From assembly GCF_001677435.1 (NCBI RefSeq), contig NZ_CP016268.1, positions 2,717,001 to 2,781,000 of the forward strand: 64,000 nt of DNA, read 5' to 3'. A program made the position numbers and the translations under genes. Source of the stretch: Woeseia oceani (lineage in GTDB: Bacteria > Pseudomonadota > Gammaproteobacteria > Steroidobacterales > Woeseiaceae). Positions 9,742-16,909 of the stretch are shown one piece after another (the stretch's first letter is position 1; each line of letters starts with the position of its first letter). The notes below the pieces were generated by a model. That model made no database searches, was not told where the DNA came from, and was given only the letters and a program-made list of their open reading frames with translations.

Positions 9742-11109
9742 ATGCTGCCTGTTCGGTTCGCGCACAGATTGATCCTCGCCAGTCTCATTGGCTGCTGGGC
9801 CATTTCTGCAACAGCGCAGCAGAATGCGGAATCGCAGCCCGAGGTTGAACAACGCGTCATCGATGTCGATGCGACAGAAAATCGCGATGCGGCTATTGAG
9901 CAACGTATCGAGAAAATCTACTCGCAGATCGAGTCACTAAGTGATGTCTCTGTGGAGGTGCAGGAAGGCGTCGTCACTCTAGGCGGCCAAACGGCAAACG
10001 AAGCACAGGCACGACGTGCCGTGGAACTGGCCGAACGTGTAGCGGGCGTTGTCACGCTCGAAGACGACATTGCACGCACACTGGATGTTGAAGGCAACCT
10101 CGCGCCGGTCGTCGACGACCTGAAACAAAGTGCCCGCGATTTTCAACGCGCATTGCCGCTGTTGGCCATCGCACTGACGATACTGATTGTCGTGGCCTGG
10201 CTGGGTCACCGTCTCGCGCGCTGGCAATCACTGTGGTACCGGATTGCGCCGAACCCTTTCCTCGGCGATCTGCTGGCACAAGCGGTGCGTATCATCGCGT
10301 TTTTCATCGGCCTGGTTATTGCGCTCGACCTGATGGGCGCGTCCGCGTTGATAGGCACGATATTGGGCGGTGCCGGTGTCATTGGCCTGGCCATCGGTTT
10401 TGCCGTGCGCGACACGCTCGAGAATTACATCTCCAGCATCATGCTCAGCCTGCGCCAGCCGTTTCGTGCCGGCGATCACGTCGTGGTGAATCAACACGAA
10501 GGCATCGTTGTCCGCCTGACCTCACGTGCCACCATTCTGATGACCACGGACGGTAATCATTTGCGCATTCCCAACTCCGACGTCTTCAAAGCCGTCATCC
10601 TGAACTACTCCCGCAACCCGGAACGCCGCTTTACGTTCGAACTGGGGATTGATGCAAACGACGATCCACTGGCCGCAATCAACACCGGTGTAGCGGCGAT
10701 TGAAGAACTGGATTTTGTGCTGAAAGAACCCGGCCCTTCCGCGAAGATTGAAACAGTGGGCGATTCCAACATCGTCATCTGGTTTGGCGCCTGGCTGGAT
10801 CAGAAAGAAACCGACTTCGGCCGCGGCAGAAGCCTCGCGATACGCGCAGCGAAAGATGCGCTGGAAGCCAAGGGCTTTACGCTGCCGGAACCTGTCTACC
10901 GCATACGGTTTGATGACTCGGCGGCAGCAGCAAACCTTGAAGCCACCTCAAGATTGCGCATATCCGAATCGTCGAGGGTGATGAAATCCGACGCCGCCGA
11001 CGCGGTACTCGACACCCGTCCGGACGATCATCTGGAAAAGATGATCTCTGAGGAACGGGAGCAGGACAGCGGCACCGACCTGCTGGATCAGAGCAAGCCG
11101 GTGGAGTGA
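9742..11109 (+). CDS. MscS-family mechanosensitive channel with N-terminal BON domain
   Basis: 455 residues. Signal peptide (about 1-23, ending ISATAQQ), then a BON-like domain (about 45-115, SDVSVEVQEGVVTLGGQT) likely in the periplasm. Membrane helices start near 135, followed by the pore-lining MscS helix with IGFAVRDTLENYISS and the beta domain (FRAGDHVVV...GIVVRLTSRATILMTTDGN). MscS channels open under membrane tension and release solutes in osmotic downshock. GGAG precedes the ATG by six bases. The last 60 residues are acidic and low-complexity. Confidence 0.92.
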   Translation: MLPVRFAHRLILASLIGCWAISATAQQNAESQPEVEQRVIDVDATENRDAAIEQRIEKIYSQIESLSDVSVEVQEGVVTLGGQTANEAQARRAVELAERVAGVVTLEDDIARTLDVEGNLAPVVDDLKQSARDFQRALPLLAIALTILIVVAWLGHRLARWQSLWYRIAPNPFLGDLLAQAVRIIAFFIGLVIALDLMGASALIGTILGGAGVIGLAIGFAVRDTLENYISSIMLSLRQPFRAGDHVVVNQHEGIVVRLTSRATILMTTDGNHLRIPNSDVFKAVILNYSRNPERRFTFELGIDANDDPLAAINTGVAAIEELDFVLKEPGPSAKIETVGDSNIVIWFGAWLDQKETDFGRGRSLAIRAAKDALEAKGFTLPEPVYRIRFDDSAAAANLEATSRLRISESSRVMKSDAADAVLDTRPDDHLEKMISEEREQDSGTDLLDQSKPVE

Positions 11110-11225
11110 TCGCGGCTACTAAAGGCGACTCGGTTCCCCGGGAACCTTTTTCCAACGAACTGCATCCTTGCGCGTGACCGTGAGTTCGCCCTTTGCGGGT
11201 TCGCGATCCACCAAGGAGCATAAAC

Positions 11226-11564
11226 ATGACCACTTACGCACTCATCGTGTTCGTCATTGCCGCGCTCGGCGGCCTGGTAATGGCGATGAAAATACTCAAA
11301 GGCCAGCTCGCGCCCTGGGCTTTGTCCCTGTTGCACGCGGCTCTTGGCGCGACCGGCCTCGTGCTGCTGTTGTTTGCCGTTGTCAACGGCCCGGCGAATT
11401 CCCGCGTGGCGGCGGCGCTCGGCATCCTCGTGGTCGCCGCGCTCGGCGGTTTCTACCTGGCGTCGATACACGCGCGCAAGAAAGTAGCACCCACGGCGGT
11501 AGTGCTCGTGCATGCGGCCGTTGCGGCCGTCGGTGTACTGACTCTCATAACGACATTGCTATGA
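11226..11564 (+). CDS. Small integral membrane protein (112 aa)
   Basis: Four hydrophobic helices (about 4-24, 34-56, 60-80, 90-112) connected by short loops; no catalytic motif. AAGGAG lies about 6 bases before the ATG at 11226. The stop overlaps the ATG of the next gene (ATGA at 11561-11564), so the two form a translationally coupled pair. No specific function recognised. Confidence 0.75.
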   Translation: MTTYALIVFVIAALGGLVMAMKILKGQLAPWALSLLHAALGATGLVLLLFAVVNGPANSRVAAALGILVVAALGGFYLASIHARKKVAPTAVVLVHAAVAAVGVLTLITTLL

Positions 11565-12022
11565 GCGAAGGCGAGACTGAGCCAAAACCGCCGGTCCGCT
11601 TGCGGTTGCACGCGGCGCTGGTGCACTTCCCGGTCAGCGCCTGGACGGCCGCCGCCCTGCTCGAATTGACGGAGACGTTCAGGGACGGCCCGGAGCTGGC
11701 AGGGATCAATACCGCGGCCGCGATTTACGTGCTGGTCTGGCTCGGTCTCGCGATCGCGACCATCGCCCTGCTCGCCGGAATGCTCGAGTATTCGCAACTA
11801 CCCGAGGAACCGGCAGTGATGGCAACAGCCAACCGCCACATGCTGCTGATGGGCAGCACGTTTCTTTGCTTCCTGATTGTGGGCCTGACGCAACCGGGTG
11901 CGAGCGTGATTGATACACCGCCCGGATTACGCACTGGCATAACGGTGCTTGGGTTGCTGTTGATGGTGGTCGGCGCGCACGTTGGTGGGCGGTTGGTGGT
12001 GCTAAGGCAGGAAGAGTGGTAG
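11561..12022 (+). CDS. DUF2231-type membrane protein
   Basis: 153 residues with four predicted membrane helices. The opening LRLHAALVHFPVSAWTAAAL is the DUF2231 signature (LHPALVHFPI-type), a family of uncharacterised small membrane proteins sometimes found near heme or redox genes. It overlaps the preceding membrane protein gene by four bases, so both products may act together. Function unknown. Confidence 0.8.
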   Translation: MSEGETEPKPPVRLRLHAALVHFPVSAWTAAALLELTETFRDGPELAGINTAAAIYVLVWLGLAIATIALLAGMLEYSQLPEEPAVMATANRHMLLMGSTFLCFLIVGLTQPGASVIDTPPGLRTGITVLGLLLMVVGAHVGGRLVVLRQEEW

Positions 12023-12100
12023 AGAAAAATCAGGGGCCTGAACCCTTTTCCCCTGTACTATTGTTTACCATGCAACTTCGCATTCTCTATGGATCCTGTC

Positions 12101-12670
12101 ATGACAAAAGAACTTAATGAAATTGAAAAAAGCCTGACGCAAACCAAGAAGCAATTCTTGACGATGGCGCAGCGCGCAACCAAAGAGCTGGACCGCCGTC
12201 GCAAGGCGCTGAGCAAAGATTTGGCACGCGCCAATAAACGCGCTCAAAAAGCACGTGCCGACCTTAAAAAGAAGGCTGAACGACTCGCAAAGACGTCCGC
12301 GGCCAAGGCGAATAAAGACCTGAAAAAGCAAATCAGCAACCTCAAAGAAGTGCTGGCTACGGCGCGTGCGGATGCCGCGCAACTGCGTAAGGACCTCGAA
12401 CCGGTACGAACCGACCTGGCCAATGCCCGCGATCATTTGTCGCATGCGTTGCACATTGATCGGGCGCTGAAAAAAATCAGCAAGAAATTTAGCGCAAAAC
12501 CGGCGGCGAAAAAGAAAGCCAAGAAAAAAGTGGCCAAAAAGAAAGTTGCTAAGAAAAAGGTAGCAAAGAAGAAAGTCGCCAAGAAAACAGCGACCAAGAA
12601 AAAGGCACCTGTCCGCAGAAAGAAGGCAGCATCGGTAAAGGTTGCTAGCAAGAAGTCAGCGGCCACTTAA
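12101..12670 (+). CDS. Lysine/alanine-rich histone H1-like protein
   Basis: About 189 residues. The first two thirds are a highly charged, helical, probably coiled-coil region. The last third is a lysine tail with at least four tandem copies of the five-residue unit KKKVA (about residues 130-165). Such tails resemble eukaryotic H1, AlgP and chlamydial Hc2 and suggest nonspecific DNA binding and nucleoid compaction. An ATG 12 bp upstream (12089) is equally possible. The repeat coding sequence is prone to slippage, so the copy number may vary between strains. Confidence 0.75.
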   Translation: MTKELNEIEKSLTQTKKQFLTMAQRATKELDRRRKALSKDLARANKRAQKARADLKKKAERLAKTSAAKANKDLKKQISNLKEVLATARADAAQLRKDLEPVRTDLANARDHLSHALHIDRALKKISKKFSAKPAAKKKAKKKVAKKKVAKKKVAKKKVAKKTATKKKAPVRRKKAASVKVASKKSAAT

Positions 12671-12677
12671 AAAATCC

Positions 12678-12748
12678 GGGACAGTGACCTGTTTCGTACG
12701 CCGCGGCCGCTATACCTCAGGTCGCCGGTCGAAATCAGTCACTGTCCC
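12678..12748. repeat. Long-loop inverted repeat (GGGACAGTGAC)
   Basis: Perfect 11-bp arms GGGACAGTGAC (12678-12688) and GTCACTGTCCC (12738-12748) enclose 49 bp. It lies just after the histone-like gene and directly before the decayed DUF2779 fragment. The arms resemble intergenic REP-like elements of environmental gammaproteobacteria. It is not a classical terminator because no T-tract follows. Confidence 0.5.
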
Positions 12749-12769
12749 AAATTATTGAAACACTGCACT

Positions 12770-12853
12770 ATCTCCACCATCGCCTCCGTACCAAACCGGC
12801 AATAGCGCAACAATTGCGAGTCGAGCTCCTGCTTCCTCGCACTGTCCGTCGCG
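12770..12853 (-). pseudogene. Decayed copy of the 3' end of the DUF2779 gene
   Basis: This stretch matches 15320-15407, the last codons of the DUF2779 gene, with only scattered changes over about 85 bp (shared runs include TCTCCACCATCGCCTCCGTA). It has no start and lies between the inverted repeat and the transglycosylase promoter. It is therefore a fragment left by duplication or by recombination between related cassettes. Confidence 0.75.
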
Positions 12854-12952
12854 CAGAAGTTGGAGTCCACTAACTTTTACGCTTTTCCGAAACGCAGGCC
12901 TTGCTAGACTGTTACGACCCGCCGCGCCACGGCAAGAAATGTGGAACCCGCA

Positions 12953-14155
12953 ATGCCCCGACCGACTGCTACCTTGATCGTCCTCCTGCTGACCACCCCG
13001 GCCCTCGCTCAAGTGACTGATCCGGAGTTCGCGGCCTGTATTGCCGATCTGAAAACACAGGCGCGCGCCGAGGGCATTGGCGAGCCGGTCGTCAACCAGG
13101 TCCTCGACCAGGTACGCAAGGTTGAGCGCGTCATCGAACTCGATCGCCAGCAGCCGGAGTTCACCCGCACCTTTGCCGACTACTACGGGCGCCGGGTCAC
13201 CGAGGACCGGGTCAGGCAAGGCCGTGCGCTGCTTGCCGAACACCGCGACCTGTTATTGAAGGTGCAGGATACCTACGGAGTGCCGGCGCAATACCTGCTC
13301 GCGTTCTGGGGCCTGGAGACCAACTTCGGCAGCTACGTCGGCTCGATGCCAGTGCCGGATTCGCTGGCGACGCTGGCTTGCGACGAACGTCGCAGCGGGT
13401 TCTTTACCGCCGAGCTGATGGCGGCATTACGCATCATCGAGAAGGGCAACATCCAACACGCCGACATGCTCGGCTCCTGGGCCGGCGCGATGGGCAACTT
13501 CCAGTTCCTGCCGTCCGTGTACCTACGCCACGCCATTGACGCCGACGGTGACGGCCGCCGCGACCTGTGGAATAGCCTGCCGGATGCGGTGACCTCCGCG
13601 GGACGTTTTCTTGCGGATCTCGGTTGGGAACGCGGCTACCGCTGGGGACGCGAGGCAAAGCTACCGGACGATTTCGATTACGCCTTGACGGGTCGCCAAC
13701 AACGCCGGCCACTTGCCGACTGGGTAACGATGGGTGTCACCGATGCCCACGGCCGCGCGCTCGCGCCACTCGATGTGCCGACCGCCGTGATCGTACCCTC
13801 CGGCGGCGAAGGCCCGGCGTTTCTCACCTACCCGAACTTCGACATCATCATGCGCTGGAACCGTTCAGAGCTTTACGCACTGGCCGTCGGCCGTCTCGCC
13901 GACCGGATAGCAGGTGCTGGCGAACTGACTCGGGCACCGGCTGACGCGGAGTTAAAACTTACGTTTGAGGACGTGCGTGCACTGCAAACCTCGCTGAATT
14001 TACTGGGCTATCTTGATGACGAACCGGATGGCTTGTTCGGACCGAACACGCGGCGAGCATTGAGCGCATTCCAAAAGGAGCGCGACTTGCGTGCGGATGG
14101 GTTTCCGAGTGAGGAGGCATTGCGGGCGGTGCGAAGCGCGTCCGAATCACTGTAG
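12953..14155 (+). CDS. MltB-type lytic murein transglycosylase
   Basis: 400 residues. Signal peptide (1-20, ending ALAQ). The transglycosylase domain (about 25-320) has the catalytic glutamate E122 in FWGLETNFGSYVG, plus GSWAGAMGNFQFLPSVYL. A peptidoglycan-binding type 1 domain closes the protein (about 340-395, LQTSLNLLGYLDDEPDGLFG). It would cleave the MurNAc-GlcNAc bond in the periplasm to give 1,6-anhydro products. The ATG at 12953 is chosen over an in-frame GTG 12 bp upstream because it starts the signal peptide. No lipobox is seen, so it is probably soluble. Confidence 0.93.
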   Translation: MPRPTATLIVLLLTTPALAQVTDPEFAACIADLKTQARAEGIGEPVVNQVLDQVRKVERVIELDRQQPEFTRTFADYYGRRVTEDRVRQGRALLAEHRDLLLKVQDTYGVPAQYLLAFWGLETNFGSYVGSMPVPDSLATLACDERRSGFFTAELMAALRIIEKGNIQHADMLGSWAGAMGNFQFLPSVYLRHAIDADGDGRRDLWNSLPDAVTSAGRFLADLGWERGYRWGREAKLPDDFDYALTGRQQRRPLADWVTMGVTDAHGRALAPLDVPTAVIVPSGGEGPAFLTYPNFDIIMRWNRSELYALAVGRLADRIAGAGELTRAPADAELKLTFEDVRALQTSLNLLGYLDDEPDGLFGPNTRRALSAFQKERDLRADGFPSEEALRAVRSASESL

Positions 14156-14218
14156 CAGTGATCAAGGGCCTACCCATCGGTTATGCCGTTTTCCGGCGGC
14201 AGGCCTTAGTTCACTGTT

Positions 14219-14746
14219 TTATAGTTGTTTGAGGAAAGTCTCGCACTTGCCTCGCTGCCCTTCATTTTGGGACCAGCGCCGAACGTTTTCGAGATTGATC
14301 GTTTGTGCTTTCGCCACCAGCACGGCCTGTTCGAATGCTTGTTGATCGTTCCAATGAAAATACGCAGCGAGGCGGTCCTTTACGCAATCGGTTGGCGTCA
14401 GTAAACGCAGCTTTCCGACGTCAGTCTCACGTGTTGTAACTTCGCGAACGCGCTCGTCGCCAACTGTGAGCGGCCCTGTTGGAAACTCGACGAAGAATTC
14501 AGTGTCTTTATGAACGAAGTAGCGATTCTTTTCGCTAAAGCCAAGCGATATCAAAACCGCCACCACTTGCCGCCTCGGCACAGGGCCCTCTTCGATGAAG
14601 TCGATGTCCTTGGAGACGTACTGACCGTTCGACCAAATAGCAACGCAGGCGCCGCCGGTCAGCGTCACCGTGATGCCCGCCTTTTCGAGTGCATCACAGA
14701 CCAGCGCAGAAAGCTCTTCGGCTGACATTTGCGCTACTGGCTTCAT
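14219..14746 (-). CDS. Nucleotidyltransferase-fold protein, toxin-antitoxin-like
   Basis: 175 residues with a nucleotidyltransferase core: GG at TLTGGACVAIW and the metal-binding DID in SKDIDFIEEG. Its start overlaps the stop of the winged-helix gene by four bases (14743-14746). A small DNA-binding protein coupled to a nucleotidyltransferase is the layout of AbiE-like and related toxin-antitoxin pairs, so a growth-inhibiting role is likely but unproven. A fragment of a second copy survives at 15158-15293. Confidence 0.7.
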   Translation of the reverse strand: MKPVAQMSAEELSALVCDALEKAGITVTLTGGACVAIWSNGQYVSKDIDFIEEGPVPRRQVVAVLISLGFSEKNRYFVHKDTEFFVEFPTGPLTVGDERVREVTTRETDVGKLRLLTPTDCVKDRLAAYFHWNDQQAFEQAVLVAKAQTINLENVRRWSQNEGQRGKCETFLKQL

Positions 14747-15072
14747 AACGGCTTACCTTTGCGCCGTGGCCGGCTGCGGCTCACTTGCAGTTTTGCGCGC
14801 AGCGCTTCTGGATACAGTTGCAGCGCCTTTTCCAACATGGCCAGTAACTCTGCCCGCAAAGGATAGCGAGGATTAAACTCGTACTGCCGCGTTGTCCCGA
14901 TTTCATTGCTCACCAACACACCCGCCTGCTCGAGACCGTCCATAGCCTTCTGCAGCGGATTAAGCGGCGCTTCGAAGAAGCGTGCAATTTCCCGTGCATA
15001 ACCGCGCTCGCGCGCCACTAAATAGATAAGGACGCGTTCCTTGTTCAAACTTCCCAGCAACTTGCCTAACAT
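14743..15072 (-). CDS. Winged-helix transcriptional regulator, putative antitoxin
   Basis: 109 residues with an ArsR-like winged helix (about 5-65: NKERVLIYLVARERGYAREIA, then EAPLNPLQKAMDGLEQAGVL) and a basic C-terminus. First gene of a two-gene leftward operon with the nucleotidyltransferase. A 12-bp perfect palindrome lies 17 bp before its start, so autoregulation is likely. Pairing suggests it controls and perhaps neutralises its partner. Confidence 0.72.
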   Translation of the reverse strand: MLGKLLGSLNKERVLIYLVARERGYAREIARFFEAPLNPLQKAMDGLEQAGVLVSNEIGTTRQYEFNPRYPLRAELLAMLEKALQLYPEALRAKLQVSRSRPRRKGKPL

Positions 15073-15089
15073 GATAGACCTTTTTTATG

Positions 15090-15101
15090 TGTCAATTGAC
15101 A
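15090..15101. promoter_or_regulatory. Palindromic operator candidate (TGTCAATTGACA)
   Basis: TGTCAATTGACA is a perfect 12-bp palindrome and contains a -35-like TTGACA on each strand. It sits in the promoter region of the winged-helix gene starting at 15072, the expected place for an autoregulatory site. A TATATAG run on the far side could serve as a -10. Confidence 0.55.
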
Positions 15102-15157
15102 TACTATATAGGTCGTTTGCGTCACAGATGCAAGCCCACCCGTCACATCCGCAGAGG

Positions 15158-15293
15158 CTATTCGCTAACTGTATAAACATTCGCGGAAGATTCATTCCAG
15201 TTTATTGACTCGGTCTGCGTTTCAGCGACCAGTAGCGCCTGCTCGAAAGACCGCGGATCATGCCAGGCCACAAACGTGGTCGCCTTTCTCTCG
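15158..15293 (-). pseudogene. Fragment of a second nucleotidyltransferase gene
   Basis: The frame ending with TAG at 15158 reads WHDPRSFEQALLVAETQT, closely matching FHWNDQQAFEQAVLVAKAQT of the intact nucleotidyltransferase at 14219-14746. Only about 45 C-terminal codons remain and no start is present. It begins directly after the stop of the DUF2779 gene, so an ancestral unit was probably cut at this joint. Confidence 0.7.
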
Positions 15294-16769
15294 TCACGCC
15301 TCCGCGGCAAGCACTCTGACAATCTCCACCATCGCCTCCGTATCAAACCGGCAATAGCGCAATAGCTGCTCCTCAAGCGCTTGCTTCCTCGCACTGTCCG
15401 TCGCGGGATTAATTGCCTCAAGAAAGCCATCTGCCGCGCCCATGCCTTCGTTGATCCCTTCGAGCCCGGCGTAACTCATTTCCGGCACCATCGCGGGTAA
15501 CACCGCCTTGATTGACCACGACCCCAGCATTTTCGGGTGGTAGTAGTGGTTCCTGACGATGGGATACAAGTCCACGAGCCGGTCGGCAATTGCCCGCAAT
15601 GCAGCGGCCAGATCAGGAAACAATCTCGCCAGCCCGTTGATTACCGTCCGCTCGTAACTCGTGTACATCAGGACCGGCCCATCCGTGCCGAGGCACGAGA
15701 TCAGACTCTCGGCCAAGGGCCGCATCGGCGGCTCGCCGGAGAGATCAAGAAACTCTTCGTGCCGAATCACGCCATCGGCTTCCTCAATGTGACAAGACCA
15801 CTGCACGGCCGCGGCAGCGTAAGGCCGGGTACCCGCCCAGATCGGCACGGCGGGTGCGATGGTCTCAAAGTCGAGGTAGTAACGCGGAAAGCCAAGGGCC
15901 GCGATGGCCTTGCGGGCACCGTCGCGAACTTCCGCCTCGCCCGTGCAGGTCACGCGGTAGATGCGCTTCTGAACACTGCTGAGTTCGTCGGTCGCCGGAC
16001 CCAGGTCCCGAATATCCCGGTAGCCGGCCGCGACTAATGCGCCCAGTTTGTCCTTGCCGCCACGCAAGCCGGTCAGCGGATACTCGGTATCCATCGGCCA
16101 GCAGTGCGACTGGAACGGACAGTCGTAGGGACTGCTGCAATGGGCACCCACGGCAACATCGGGAACACCTCCACTGAGCGCGGCCCTCCCCTTTGCGATC
16201 AGCTCCGGTACCTCGTGCAATCGCTCGAGGACGCGTTCGGTGACGTCGACTTCGGTGATGAGGCCGTCGTAGTTGCCGTCACCCTGGTAGACGAACTGAT
16301 TGTTGATGTGGCCGATGGAGATGGATGAAAGCTCAACACCCTGACCACGCAGGACCCAGTACTGGATGGCGCAGTCGATGATGTGCACGTCTTTGACGGA
16401 GGCGCTGGCTTTGATCTCGATAGCACGCCAGTGATCGCCATCCGGGAGAAGGACATCGACGCGAACGAGAACGCCGTCGTGATGGAGCGTGGCTTCGAAA
16501 AGTGGCTGGTGGAAGTTGGAGGCGAGGAGTTGGGTGGTTTGGTGGAGTGCGGCGGTCAGGCCTTTGTCGTAAGGGATTTCGATTGAGTCGTTATTGTCGT
16601 AGAGAGCCTTGGCGATCGCACCGACCTGGTTGCCGGTGGCGAAAAGGGATTCGGTTGAGAGGGAGGTCTCGCCTAACTCGGGGTGGTGTTGTTCGAGGTG
16701 TAGGCGCTTGGGGCATTGCCAGGCGGAGAGTAGGCGGGATTTGGAGAGGTGGGGTTTGGTGTTAATCAT
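15294..16769 (-). CDS. DUF2779 protein: Cas4-like Fe-S nuclease plus RNase H-fold exonuclease
   Basis: 491 residues. The N-terminal half has a PD-(D/E)XK nuclease pattern (D105, E118-x-K120 in AIEIKAS). Four cysteines, C19, C211, C217 and C223, are spaced as in Cas4/AddB-type 4Fe-4S nucleases. The C-terminal half has DEDD-exonuclease features: YLDFET, YTSYE, a WSIKAVLP segment and CRFDTEAM. Family members are RecB-like nucleases often found near defence genes, but their biological role is not settled. The ATG at 16769 is the only good start. A fragment of the same family lies at 12770-12853. Confidence 0.85.
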   Translation of the reverse strand: MINTKPHLSKSRLLSAWQCPKRLHLEQHHPELGETSLSTESLFATGNQVGAIAKALYDNNDSIEIPYDKGLTAALHQTTQLLASNFHQPLFEATLHHDGVLVRVDVLLPDGDHWRAIEIKASASVKDVHIIDCAIQYWVLRGQGVELSSISIGHINNQFVYQGDGNYDGLITEVDVTERVLERLHEVPELIAKGRAALSGGVPDVAVGAHCSSPYDCPFQSHCWPMDTEYPLTGLRGGKDKLGALVAAGYRDIRDLGPATDELSSVQKRIYRVTCTGEAEVRDGARKAIAALGFPRYYLDFETIAPAVPIWAGTRPYAAAAVQWSCHIEEADGVIRHEEFLDLSGEPPMRPLAESLISCLGTDGPVLMYTSYERTVINGLARLFPDLAAALRAIADRLVDLYPIVRNHYYHPKMLGSWSIKAVLPAMVPEMSYAGLEGINEGMGAADGFLEAINPATDSARKQALEEQLLRYCRFDTEAMVEIVRVLAAEA

Positions 16770-16909
16770 TTGCCGATATTATCCGAGACTGACACGAGGA
16801 CTTTCAATCACGAGTTAAATCGCCTGAGACATCTCTTCCTAGAAAGTTACCGGGGAAAATCCCGACAGAGTCTGGCAAAGTACAATGAATACATCATAAG
16901 GCCAGAAGA

